A stretch of DNA of 47,220 bases from Chondrus crispus (GCF_000350225.1 NW_005179388.1:1-47220), one strand, 5' to 3'; shown: positions 1 to 9,522, numbered from the stretch's first letter. Numbers and translations: made by a program. The notes: a model not told the origin generated them from the letters alone.

Positions 1-2080
1 TGCGCGCACCGGGGCGCGTCTCCATCTGGTAGCGGTAGTTCCTATACGCCGTGAACATTCGTTGTTCCGGCGACAGGAACGGGCACGCGTACATGGCATG
101 CCCGTACGTACGGCATAGCCAGCACACGTACGCGCTGCCGTCCGTTGAGGCGAATGTCGCCGCGTGCCGCGCCTCCTCATCGGTGAGGAGGGGCACGCGA
201 GGCGCTTCGCCTCCTGCATCTCGGCTCGATATGTCGAGCTCTGCGACCCGGGGGTCTGTACCCCTTGCCACTCTTGGAGTGGCCGCGAAGGCGGTCGCGT
301 AACTCGATGTGGTTCCGGTCGACATCGGTGAAGGGGTTCGTGCCCCCACGGGCCCTGCTCCTTGCGTAATGAGGACAGGGTCGGCCTGCCACTCATCCTC
401 CCCGATATGGAGGGTCGAGGCGGGCGAGCTTGTCGCGGCGGACTTCGTAGTCCTGCCAGCCTTCCCTGCCGGTTTCGAATCCGGCAGAGGTAAACCGCGC
501 CGAGCGCGGTACGTTGTACCTTCCGCCGTGGCGATACGGCGGATGGTCGGAAGATCGGTCTTCTGACTGCCTGGCAGCCTTTGCACAGTTTCGGATACTG
601 CGGCACGGGTTGCCGGTGCAAGTCCCCGCACGAAGTAGTGCGCGAGGGACTGTTCGGAGAAGACTGCCGTGCATCGGAACGCGGCAGTCTCGAGTCGGTC
701 AGCAAACGTGCTTTCCGTCTCATGCGATTGCTGTCGCGCCGTAGCGACAGCGTCGTACGCTTCACCTAACACGTCGTCCGTGAGGTAGCGTTTTAAGAAT
801 TGATTCACGAGCCCCGGCCAGCTCACGTCGTCGTGGAGCTGGCCGGCGCGGAGGCCACGCATCGTATAACTCGTATACAGGCGCTCCGCGTCGCGCTCGA
901 GGAAGTGCGCGAGGACTCGTACCGCAACACCTTCGGTCAGGTGTTGCGAGTTGAAGGTGATTCGGATATCCTTCAAGAACGGCAGCAGCTGGATCGGGTC
1001 GGTACCGTCGAAGCTGCGCATCGTGGGACGGATCCCACGACAGCGTTGGACGTACTTCGCGATCCGTCCCGCGTCACCCGAGGTAACGAGCCTCGAGGTG
1101 TTGTCCAAGCGGTACATACGACAGTCAGCAACGGCGCTGAACTCTTGGATCATCGTATGTACCGGCTCGAGCCCGGGTTCAGCGGGACCCAGCGTGCCGA
1201 AGGAGGTAACCGGTAGCGTACGGACGTCTGCCGGACCTGGATGCTCGGCGTAACTCGCCGGCGGGTAGCCGCCCCAGCGGGGATCGACGGAGAACATCGG
1301 TTCTCCGGATCCGCGGACGGCTCCTCCACGGTCCTTTTCGTCCGCGTACGATACGCGGTCCACTTGCCCCCTACTTCCGGCGATAGGCGGCAAGGCTTGG
1401 GTCTCAGACGCGAAGTTCGCGTCTATCGGAGGACGGCTTCCTTCTGCAGTCCGACTGGTAGCGGCACCAGTCGGACGCCAACCTTCGGGGGCGGCGGCGC
1501 TCGGAGGTACGGTACCACCGGGCCCTCTCGAGGGGGCACCGGGTAGCCTTTCGGCCATGGTACGTTCCATGTCACGAGCACGCCGACGAGTGGCGTCGAG
1601 CTCAGCGGAGAGGTGCGCGAACGCACCCAATTGCTCTGCGGACGGAGAGGTTCGGTCCTCGGGTCGTCTCACCGAGGTCGGCCTCTCAGGGCGACCTTGC
1701 CCGGACGGTCCGGGCGAGGCGAAACGGGAGTCTTCGACGAGCACGATCCGCGAGTGTAACTCGTCGATCAGTGCTCGGAGATTCTCTAAGGACTGCGTCA
1801 CTCTATCGAACCTCCCTTCACGCAGGGAGCGGAGTTCGGCCATACATCGAGTGTATACATGGTCCGATACATCGATCCGAAGGGAAGTACGGACTTCCTC
1901 GATGTATTCGGCTATGCGTTCGAACATCGCCGCCGCTCTTTCCTCGGAGGATCCGAGCGACGGTTCGCGGTCACGAGGACCTGCGTCGCCGTCGCCCGAC
2001 GGGGCGGATGGGGACTGCACAGCGGCCGGACTCAGATCCGCCGCTTCGGAGCGGATCGAGGGCTCAAACTCTTGGCTCAT
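1..2080 (-). CDS. gag: Gag protein of LTR retrotransposon A (partial, runs off the window)
   Basis: This frame is open for about 693 codons from the ATG at 2080 to the window edge, with no stop. Gag proteins of LTR retrotransposons assemble the particle that packages the element RNA. In order I see an acidic, probably disordered N-terminus, a charged helical stretch, a Pro/Arg/Gly-rich linker, a Retrotrans_gag-like capsid region (about residues 365-490), and a CCHC zinc knuckle (C-x2-C-x4-H-x4-C, residues 653-666, bases 83-124). An older start lies at ATG 2168 inside the LTR, but an extra base near 2090 compared with element B breaks that frame, so the usable start is now 2080. From capsid to knuckle the protein matches element B at close to 90% of residues by eye, with many silent changes, which suggests selection on the protein. 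No protease or RT is visible; they may lie to the left or be absent. Confidence 0.8.
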   Translation of the reverse strand, partial: MSQEFEPSIRSEAADLSPAAVQSPSAPSGDGDAGPRDREPSLGSSEERAAAMFERIAEYIEEVRTSLRIDVSDHVYTRCMAELRSLREGRFDRVTQSLENLRALIDELHSRIVLVEDSRFASPGPSGQGRPERPTSVRRPEDRTSPSAEQLGAFAHLSAELDATRRRARDMERTMAERLPGAPSRGPGGTVPPSAAAPEGWRPTGAATSRTAEGSRPPIDANFASETQALPPIAGSRGQVDRVSYADEKDRGGAVRGSGEPMFSVDPRWGGYPPASYAEHPGPADVRTLPVTSFGTLGPAEPGLEPVHTMIQEFSAVADCRMYRLDNTSRLVTSGDAGRIAKYVQRCRGIRPTMRSFDGTDPIQLLPFLKDIRITFNSQHLTEGVAVRVLAHFLERDAERLYTSYTMRGLRAGQLHDDVSWPGLVNQFLKRYLTDDVLGEAYDAVATARQQSHETESTFADRLETAAFRCTAVFSEQSLAHYFVRGLAPATRAAVSETVQRLPGSQKTDLPTIRRIATAEGTTYRARRGLPLPDSKPAGKAGRTTKSAATSSPASTLHIGEDEWQADPVLITQGAGPVGARTPSPMSTGTTSSYATAFAATPRVARGTDPRVAELDISSRDAGGEAPRVPLLTDEEARHAATFASTDGSAYVCWLCRTYGHAMYACPFLSPEQRMFTAYRNYRYQMETRPGAR
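83..124 (-). other. CCHC zinc knuckle codons of gag A
   Basis: The 14 codons read C-W-L-C, four residues, H, four residues, C, which is the retroviral-type nucleocapsid knuckle that binds RNA. Element B has the same 14 residues at 2939-2980. Confidence 0.85.
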
Positions 2081-2146
2081 CTCGACGCGATCGGTTCGCG
2101 GAGGGAAGCGGAAGTCTTCTCGGAGATCGGACTCCAGGGTCTTCTA

Positions 2147-2159
2147 GGTCGGGAGACCA
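2147..2159 (-). other. tRNA primer-binding site of element A
   Basis: On the minus strand the base after the LTR is followed by TGGTCTCCCGACC. It begins with TGG, the complement of a tRNA CCA end, as expected for minus-strand priming. Element B carries the identical 13 bases at the same place. The site also lies inside the gag reading frame, where it encodes W-S-P-D. Confidence 0.75.
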
Positions 2160-2160
2160 C

Positions 2161-2820
2161 TGTAGCATAAACACCCCCAGCGGAGAGGGGTGTATGCACA
2201 GCTCGACGTAGACCCCGTCCGAACGGGAAGACGGGGGTGAAGCGGGACACCAGCTAACGGCACCGGGCAGCGGGCCCGGGTAGCGTGGTAGAGCGGGAAC
2301 GGGGAGGACGCCGGTACGCGCGAGCGGTTCGACGCCTCGACGCCCCGGCGCGGTACTGGGTGACGATCCAGTACCGACGGGCGGAGGCGGAGCCGGCTCG
2401 TGGGCGTACCGCGCGCGTCCTCAACCCGCGCTCGGTGCCGCTCTAAGGTAGTTAGCGAACGCTACCTTAGAATAAGCGGGAAGTCGGACCTTGACGGTCG
2501 GTGGGTGACAAGTCCGTGCTTGTCCTCCTCCCCCCGCCGCCGGTCCGCTCCATATTTAATGTACATAATAACCTATCATAATAGTACAGTACCGATGTAC
2601 TGTAGCGGTCGGTCGACACTGTAATACTGTCAGCCATCGGGGCTGACAGTACACGTGTGTGTGCGCGCTCTTCGGTCCCGCGCGTACACGTGTCCACGTG
2701 CGCCCCCTGTACTCGGGGTTACACGTGGTGGTACTGTAGAGCATCGAGCTCTACAGTAACCGATCCGATTCTGAGTTGATCTAATCTAAAATAAAGCCCC
2801 AGGGGGGGGGTTATACTACA
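2161..2820 (-). repeat. LTR of retrotransposon A (660 bp)
   Basis: Read on the minus strand the block starts TGTAGTATAA and ends TTTATGCTACA, the TG...CA ends of an LTR with a short terminal inverted repeat, and it is followed by a tRNA primer site. It holds four CACGTG palindromes (2652, 2687, 2695, 2722), stem-loops (2443-2470, 2585-2604, 2625-2651, 2732-2758), an AT-rich TATA-like patch near 2550-2580, and a run of nine or more G near 2803. It interrupts the gag frame of element B, whose last codon runs straight into its TAG. It is strongly diverged from LTR B, although the gags are similar. The other LTR of A should lie left of the window. Confidence 0.8.
2585..2758. repeat. Three stem-loops with TACTGT-type arms in LTR A
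   Basis: Perfect inverted repeats are TACAGTAC/GTACTGTA (2585-2604, loop CGAT), TACTGTCAGCC/GGCTGACAGTA (2625-2651, loop ATCGG) and TACTGTAGAGC/GCTCTACAGTA (2732-2758, loop ATCGA). The arms share TACTGT or its complement and every loop contains CGAT or ATCG, so they look like a related set. A fourth hairpin, CTAAGGTAG/CTACCTTAG, lies at 2443-2470. Their role is unknown. Confidence 0.75.
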
Positions 2821-5029
2821 ATGGGGACGCCTCGCCGACCGATTGCCGGAGGAGATTAGGCGCTCCGGGGCGCATCTCCGTCTGGTAGCGGTAGTTCCTG
2901 TACGCCGTGAACATCCGTTGTTCCGTAGACAGGAACGGGCACGCGTACATGGCGTGTCCGTACGTACGGCATAGCCAGCACACGTACGCGCTGCCATCTG
3001 TTGAGGAGAAGGTCGCCGCGTGACGCGCCTCCTCACCGGTGAGGAGGGGTACGGGAGGGGCTTCGGCTCCTGCATCTCGATTCGAGATGTCGAGCTTTGC
3101 GACTCGGGGGTCCGTACCCCTTGCCACTCTTGGAGTGGCCGCGAATGCGTTCGCGTAGCTCGATGTCATTCCGGTCGACATCGGGGAGGGGGGTCGTCCC
3201 CCCGCGGGCCCTGCTACGTGCGTAATGAGGACCGGATCGGCCTGCCACTCATCCTCCCCGATGTGGAGGGTCGCGGCGGGCGAACTTGTTGCGGCGGACT
3301 TCGTAGTCCTGCCAGCCCTCCCTGCCCGCTTCGTATCCGGCAGGGGTAAACCGCGTCTGGTGCGATAAGTGGTCCCTTCCGCCGTTGCGATACGGCAGAT
3401 GGTTGGAAGATGGGTCTTCCGGCTGCTTGGCAGCCGTTGCACTGTTTCGGATACTGCTGCACGGGTCACTGGGGCGAGTGCCCGCACGAAGTAGTGCGCG
3501 AGGGACTATTCGGAGAACACTGCCGTGCACCGGAACGCGATAGTTTCGAGCCGGTCGGCAAACGTGCTCTCCGTTTCGTGAGATTGCTGTCGCGGCGTCG
3601 CGACAGCGTCGTACGCTTCACCTAATACGTCGTCGGTTAGGTAGCGTTTCAGGAACTGGTTCACGAGCCCCGGCCAGCTCACGTCGTCATGTAGCTGGCC
3701 GGCGCAGAGGAAACGCATTGTAAAACTCGTATACAGGCGCTCCGCGTCACGCTCTAGGAAGGGCGCGAGGACCCGTACCGCAACACGTTCGGTCAGGTGT
3801 TGCGAGTTGAAGGTTATACGTATATCTTTCAAGAACGGCAGTAGCTGGATAAGGTCCGTACCGTCGAAGCTCCGCATGGTGGGACGGATCCCACGACAGC
3901 GTTGGACGTACTTCGCGATCCGTCCCGCGTCACCTGAGGTAAAGAGCCTCGAGGTGTTATCCTGCCGGTACATACGGTAGTCAGCGACGGCGCTGAACTC
4001 TTGGATCATCGAATGTACCGGCTCGAGTCCGAGTTCAACGGGACCCAGCGTGCCAAAGGAGGTGACGGGTAGCGTACGGACGTCTATCGCACCTGGATGC
4101 TCGGCGTAATCCGCCGGCGGGTAGCCGCCCCAGCGAGGATCGACGGGGTACATCGGTACTCCGGATCCGCGGGCGCCTCCTCCACAGTCAGGGTCGTCGC
4201 GATACGATACGTGTTCCATGTGTCGCCTACTTCTGGAGATAGGCGGCAGTGCTTGGGTCTCGGACGCGTAATTCGCGCCCGTCGGAAGGCGGTTCCCTTC
4301 CGCGGTCCGGCTGGTGTCGGCACCAGCCGGTCCCCAACGGTCCGGAGCGACGGCACTCGGAGTTACCATACCATCGGGCCCTCTCGTGGGGGCACCGGGC
4401 AGCCTTGCGGCCATGGTTCGTTCCATGTCACGAGCACGCCGACGAGTGGCGTTGGGCTCGGCGGAGAGGTGCGCGAACGCACCCAACTGTTCCGCGGACG
4501 GGAAGGGTCGATCCTCAGGTGGTCTCGTAGGGGTCGGCCCCTCCGGACGACCTTGCCCGTGCGGTCCGGGTGACACGAGAAGCGAGTTTTCGAAAAGCAC
4601 TAACCGCGAGTGTAGCTCGTCGATTAGCGCTCGGAGATTGTCCAAGGATTGGGTTACTCTATCGAATCTCCCTTCACGTAGGGAGCGGCGTTCGGCCATA
4701 CATCGAGTGTATACGACATCCGATATATCCACACGGAGGGAAGTTCGTACTTCCTCGATGTAGGCGGCTATGCGATCGAACATCGCCGCCGCCTGTTCTT
4801 CGGAGGACCCGGGCGACGGTTCGCGGTCTCGAGGACCAGCGTCGCCGTCGCCCGACGGGGCAGATGGTGATCGCACAGCAGCCGGACTCGGATCCGCCGC
4901 TTCGGAGCGGATCGAGGGCTCGTACTCCTGGCTCAGCTCAACGCGATCGGACGCGGAGGGCCTAAGAGGTCTTCTAGGAGAACGTACTCCGGGGTCTTCT
5001 AGGTCGGGAGACCAGCGTAGCATAAACAT
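2821..5029 (-). pseudogene. gag: Gag of LTR retrotransposon B, amber-interrupted and truncated by element A
   Basis: The frame opens at ATG 5029, inside the last bases of LTR B, and reads through the primer-binding site (residues W-S-P-D) into the body of gag. It stays open for 507 codons to a TAG at 3506-3508, then continues in the same frame to 2821. Element A has CAG at the TAG position, so the stop is a C-to-T change and not a conserved recoding signal. The layout matches gag A: acidic N-terminus, charged helical region, basic Pro-rich linker, Retrotrans_gag-like capsid, and a CCHC knuckle at 2939-2980. About 39 codons after the knuckle the frame enters LTR A, whose first bases supply the final stop. 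I infer that A inserted into B here. The rest of B should lie beyond A, to the left of the window. It is non-functional as it stands. Confidence 0.82.
5002..5014 (-). other. tRNA primer-binding site of element B
   Basis: The minus strand reads TGGTCTCCCGACC one base after the LTR end, identical to element A. Like A's site it is embedded in the gag frame. Confidence 0.75.
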
Positions 5030-5709
5030 CCCCCAACGTGGAGGGGTGTATGCTTAGCTCGACGTAGACCCTTTCGGAGGGCGAGAAGACGGAAAGAACA
5101 CACAGCTAACGAGACAGGGAACCGGGCCCTGGTAGTGTGGTAGAGCGGGACGGTCGTGGACGAGCGTACGCGCCGGCCGATCCACGCCTCGACGCCCCGG
5201 AGCAGGGCTGGGTAACGTACCAGCGCTGACGGGCGGAGGCGGATCTAGGCTCGCTCGCGTACGCGCGTGTCCCCTACCCGCTTTATCCCGTTTAACGCGC
5301 GCGAAGGCAGATCGAGCGTGTCCGGTTAAGCTGGAAGACGGACCTAGGCGGTAGGTCCTGGACAAGTCCGTGCTTCTCCCCCTCACCGCCGCCGGTCCGC
5401 TCGCGTATTAAATATACCAAGTAACCTAACTTATTACAGTGCAGCCGCACTATACTGTAATAAGTTAGGTTACAGCCGTACTGTACTGTAGTGCTACTGT
5501 AGTCAGCACGGGCCGTCCCGTGCTGTCTGTACACGTGTTGTACACGTATAATACATGTGAGTATGCGCGCTACCCACACGTGTGGCGCAGGTGTGCACGT
5601 GCGTGCGCGCGGCCCCGTACACGTGGGGTACATGCGCGGTACACGTGTGCGCGCGTGCGGCTCATGTTGATCTAATCTAAATCTAATCGTGGACCGCCGT
5701 TATGCCACA
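5016..5709 (-). repeat. LTR of retrotransposon B (694 bp)
   Basis: On the minus strand it begins TGTGGCATAAC and ends TTTATGCTACG, so the canonical TG...CA has drifted to TG...CG. It aligns with LTR A at both ends and at the shared block TTTAGATTAGATCAAC, but the middle is strongly diverged. It carries five CACGTG palindromes (5532, 5577, 5596, 5620, 5642), a perfect 20 bp-arm hairpin (5421-5473) and a 9 bp-arm hairpin (5504-5525). Its outer flank at 5710 is pogo transposase coding sequence, so B sits inside that gene. The target duplication would be 5710-5714 (CCATC), with its partner outside the window. Confidence 0.78.
5421..5473. repeat. Perfect 20 bp-arm hairpin in LTR B
   Basis: The left arm at 5421-5440 is exactly complementary to the right arm at 5454-5473, with a 13-base loop. 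It lies in the part of the LTR that in LTR A holds the TACTGT stem-loops, and both arms contain ACTGTAATAAG or its complement. Confidence 0.85.
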
Positions 5710-6740
5710 CCATCGTCAAAAGATTACATTTTGTGTCTTGACGGGCATTCATCACGCAAGGGAGTGAAAGGGCTTTACGAATGCCTGAAAATAAAATGCC
5801 AAGCAGTCTAAAGTCCAGCAAATAAGACACAATTACTGCAGCCTTGTGATCAGGCAACTAACAAAAAGTTTAATTCCACGGTTCGAAAGATGAGAAACAC
5901 GATTTTTGCCTTACACACTGACGAACAATGATCAGTAAGAGTGAAAATTATATGAGCCGTTCAGGTGTATCAATCAATGACTGTTGGAAACGTACATGAC
6001 TCTTTTAAAGAAATGGGATTGTGGCCATTGCGTTTTGATTTTGCTGACCGTTTTCGTACAGCTTCTGATGCAAGTCGCGAACACGCGGATGGTATCGAAA
6101 AAGAAACGGATGTTTCCTGGGGTTCCTTTGAGGTCCGCCAAGCGGCAAAATCACTCCAGTATCGCAGCAGAAATATTCGAAATTATCAAGCAGGATATCG
6201 GTCCATCTCAGAAGTTGCAAACCGTACAAATCCTTCTTGAACGGAAAGAAACTGTCAACGGCATTATCCTGAGTATAGGCCCGGATGATTCCAGTCGTAG
6301 AATGTCCATTGGTGGTTATAACAGAAAATTAAATTCAAGTACTAAGTCTTGAAAGGGACGTAATTGCCGGAAGGGAGATGATTATTCAAAAGGCAAAAAC
6401 GCTGTATTGACAACCGGAATTTCTTCGCTATATTTTCCTCACTCGGAGATGGTGGCAGAACGAGAGCAAAAGATTAAAGAGGTGGGAAGGCGCAGATAGA
6501 GAAGGCCCACATTGCTGCTGAGAAGAGGAAAAAACGTGAAATAGAAGCAGCAGAAAAGCTTTCAGAGCACCGTGAACGAGCTCTACTAAATGCTGAACAT
6601 GAACAAACAAAGGAAACAGGAGGAGGCATAAGCCACATGAATGTCAGTGGTAGGAGGCTACAAAGTGATATTGAAAAGAGAATATCAGAGCTGGGAGTGT
6701 TGCTGCGGAAGTTCTGGGCACTTCGGGTACAAGATGCCCT
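5710..6740 (+). pseudogene. Pogo/Tigger-like (DDE_1) transposase relic, 5' end cut off by element B
   Basis: From 5710 one frame reads K-D-Y-I-L-C-L-D-G-H-S-S, then T-Q-L-L-Q-P-C-D-Q, then N-V-H-D-S-F-K-E-M-G-L-W-P-L. In pogo/Tigger-type DDE_1 transposases these correspond to the second catalytic Asp block, the ThLLQPLD block and the FrktGlwPl block, in that order. Stops interrupt the frame near 5808, 5928 and 5952, and it shifts near 6110 into a second frame (to 6352). A Lys/Glu-rich helical tail, typical of the C-terminus of these proteins, follows at about 6490-6720 in yet another frame. The N-terminal DNA-binding domain and first catalytic Asp are missing because the gene begins exactly where LTR B ends, so B appears to have inserted into it. 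It is certainly inactive. Family assignment is from motifs only. Confidence 0.68.
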
Positions 6741-7149
6741 TTGGAATCACTAGCAATGGCTGTAGTGCTCCACAGTAATGTGGCGAAAATAAAAATGCTG
6801 GAATTAAAAATCAGGGAAGCGGTGTGGCGAGTCCAAAGCCGAACCAGTTTTCTTTTGAGAGAGGTTTGAAGAACAATGAAGAACGTGCACCTTGCTTTTC
6901 CCTGTCGTCGAGGTATCCATCCGATGACCACCTATTACTCAAGAGCGTACAAAACGATTGGATATATTCGATTTTATTTTTGCGATACTCGAAAGGCGTA
7001 ACGTCCGGTTCAAAAAAGTGTCACAGAATTGACCCACCCTGGAAGGGTAGTTTTATTAAAACCTTTGACATTTCGTTTACGACTTAGGGACCCCCTTGAT
7101 GAGCGCTGCCGAGGTTACATCGATGTGAACGCGGCATACACACATTGAA
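6741..7149. other. Unassigned flank between the pogo relic and the copia 5' LTR
   Basis: Only short ORFs occur and none resembles a known family. The last five bases before the LTR (7145-7149, TTGAA) should be the copia target duplication, but they do not match the bases after the 3' LTR. Confidence 0.5.
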
Positions 7150-7543
7150 TGTCAATTTATAAGCACACCGCCGGCGGGTGGCAGAGACCGGATGGCATTC
7201 CTAATGCATTCCTAAGTTTGTAGTACTTTTGGGTTGTACACAATTCCCCCAATTTATTTTGGGTTTTAGATCGAACTATGCACTCCGACGGTACTCGCCG
7301 GCAGTACAACATCCGCCACACCATATAGGTCGGCCGTGGAACAAAATGTAGAGACTTAGTCTTCAATCTGAGTAAATCTACCCTTTTGGTTGACTCCGAC
7401 TTTGGCTCCCCCCCTCGCCACCCATTTCTTTCCAAGATCATCACACACGCACCCTTTCTTCCAAAGCTCTACAGCGCCGACGATACCAACCGCTAGATTG
7501 TACTGGCCGGTCGTGCGCGCGCTATCAACTGATTACAACAACA
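7150..7543 (+). repeat. Copia 5' LTR, copy 1
   Basis: Starts TGTCAATTTATAAGC and ends AACAACA. It aligns along its whole length with 14275-14667 despite many substitutions. Three bases after its end TGGATTCGAGATC (from 7547) begins with TGG and is the candidate primer-binding site. Confidence 0.8.
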
Positions 7544-7736
7544 ATCTGGATTCGAGATCTCTGTAACAGTGCAGTCGATTCCCTGGAAACTTACAAGAGC
7601 GATAAGAAATGGGTAGCGGTGCGTAAACCCGTGGACAAAATTTGTCCCGATATGACCGTCTGATGAAAGTCGTGAACACCGTCAGGCTCCTTGAAGGAAT
7701 CTCAAGGACCCTTGTTGATGCAAGACGACCATAGAA

Positions 7737-8159
7737 ATGTATCCGATCACCGCAACCACAATTTCCCTCCCAGTCGCGATGCCGAGCCCTGAAGATGTGA
7801 ACGTCGTCATGAAGAGTCTCTTACCATCTCCGGCAGATATTTTCACTGAAACGTTTATTAGACCACCACTTTTTGCAATAGTTACGCTTCTCTCCGTCGT
7901 TGAGTTTTACGGTTGCCTAAAACCCCAGGATCTCGTTATAGATTCACCTGGCTTAAGTTCAAGTGACAAGGCAAGCACGAACATCAAGGTCCATGTTTGG
8001 TTCGCAAATTTCCTTAACTGTGATCGTGAGACAATAACCGCCGCTGTTCAATCGTACAAGTCCACACGTGGATCTCCTGCACTTCTACGCAATTCATTCA
8101 CTCTACCATCCAGAGTGGAAGTTCACACCGAGCAAAGGGATGCCCCTCCGCATTGCTGA
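7737..8159 (+). pseudogene. Unrecognised leader ORF of copia copy 1
   Basis: A 140-codon frame lies between the copia 5' LTR and the gag core. Its first two thirds have no counterpart in copy 2, which begins at the equivalent of 7935. I recognise no domain. It may be the degraded N-terminal part of the copia polyprotein, since it is in the same frame as the gag core after 8373, but stops separate the two. Confidence 0.35.
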
Positions 8160-8372
8160 ATATTCGGACAGCAGACCAGCAAGAGCAAGGAGCAGACAAC
8201 CCGGTTCCCGCCGAAGAAACTATAACTGACGATCATCGAGCAGTTCCTTCCTTCCGTGGTCAAGCTGCTGCTAACGGACAACCTTCGATCGCGACGATAT
8301 CGGCGCCGCCTCAAACGATAACGACTAGGGTCGTAGGGATACCAACGTCTCCCAATACTTCAAGGACAAAAG

Positions 8373-9211
8373 TTCACTGGAGACATTAAGCAGTCAATCG
8401 ATCTCACTATCAGGGAGTACAAAGATTGTGCCCGCCCGCACAGACGCAACTCCACGCAGAAGGCAGAATTCTTCGTTAACGCACTAGCCGACCACGCCCA
8501 TGCTTACTTCTTCAACAACGCTTGTGAAGACATGAAGCTTGACAAAATGGCCCGTATGATGGTGAAAGAGTACGACAGAGATGCCCGTCAACATCATGTG
8601 CAAGGAATGCTCGAAACTTTGCGCTTGGACAAGTTTATGTCGGAGCACGAATCGGCGACCTGCTCAGTAGGTTTGACTAAGTTAGTTGATATTATAGAGC
8701 GCCTCACTCCTCAGTGTCAACCACGGTTCAGGTCAGATGCAAACAAGATCAACTACTTACGAAAGGCCGTACTAGGTTTCAATTGGCCAACGGCTCCGAT
8801 AGAGAACACCATAACAGCTAAGTACTCCTTCAAATTGTTTTGTTATTGCTCTACGCGAGCACCTGCAGCTCGAAACTGAAGTGAAGTTTGTCAATCCACC
8901 TGTGCATGGTATTAGTTTCAGCCCCACTAGAAAATGCTGGGAAACATGGAACTTACCACTAGCAATACGGTCGAGAGCCTAAGAATTTCCGCAAGCATGA
9001 TAGCCCTCATCCCCGTCCTCACCAGGAAAGGCGTATGCAATCCTCTCCATCCTCGTTTGAAGACAATAGTGGCAAGGGAATCTGCCACCGAGGCAAACAG
9101 AAGTGGAGTCCTGGACACCGATGCCAACATGGTGCGGTCCGTGGCTACGGTCATGATCGTTTTAAAAACGGTGATTCGGCTGTTCGCATCATCTCCGACT
9201 TGGTCTTAGGT
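8373..9211 (+). pseudogene. Copia gag remnant, copy 1
   Basis: An open frame from about 8373 to 8879 encodes a helical Gag core with blocks such as F-V-N-A-L-A-D-H-A and M-L-E-T-L-R-L-D-K-F; its first ATG is 8532. Near 8845 the frame shifts and continues through stops to a degenerate zinc-knuckle segment at 9083-9124 reading CHRGKQKWSPGHRC, which lacks one of the expected cysteines. Copia Gag forms the virus-like particle. Copy 2 has the same shift, so that lesion is older than the duplication. Confidence 0.65.
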
Positions 9212-9469
9212 CTGCAGGGGGTTCGGCTAATACTCCTGACGCCTCAGATGCCTCGAGTGAGGAAGAACAGGATGCAGAAGGAGATATTCGTTATAGTGAC
9301 GCGCAAGGAGATCTCTCCCTCTTTACCCAGCTCAATATCGGTGAGGATGCGTCAGCTTCGGGCTTTGCTGAGGCTGTTGATCAGGAGTGGTTCACTAACC
9401 ATCTCTCTGCCTCCCTCATCGCGGACGACCCCGCCCCGCCGTCTGCCTCTCTGCAGGCGTTTTAGGTGG

Positions 9470-9522
9470 GCATCGGTGTGAGATGCATAGGCATCGGATG
9501 CCGAGGCATCTTACACCGATGC
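9470..9522. repeat. Inverted repeat created by an extra 40 bases in copia copy 1
   Basis: Arms at 9470-9486 and 9506-9522 are complementary over 17 bases with one mismatch, around a 19-base centre that is itself partly palindromic (GGCATCCGATGCC-like). Copy 2 at about 40025-40047 has only the right arm, so copy 1 gained about 40 bases that fold back on the adjacent sequence. Confidence 0.8.

Noticed and set aside
51..2211. Many plus-strand ORFs over the two gag regions (also 3020-4965)
   Set aside because: They are GC-rich shadows of the minus-strand gag frames, which carry the recognisable capsid and zinc-knuckle motifs and show silent-site change between A and B.
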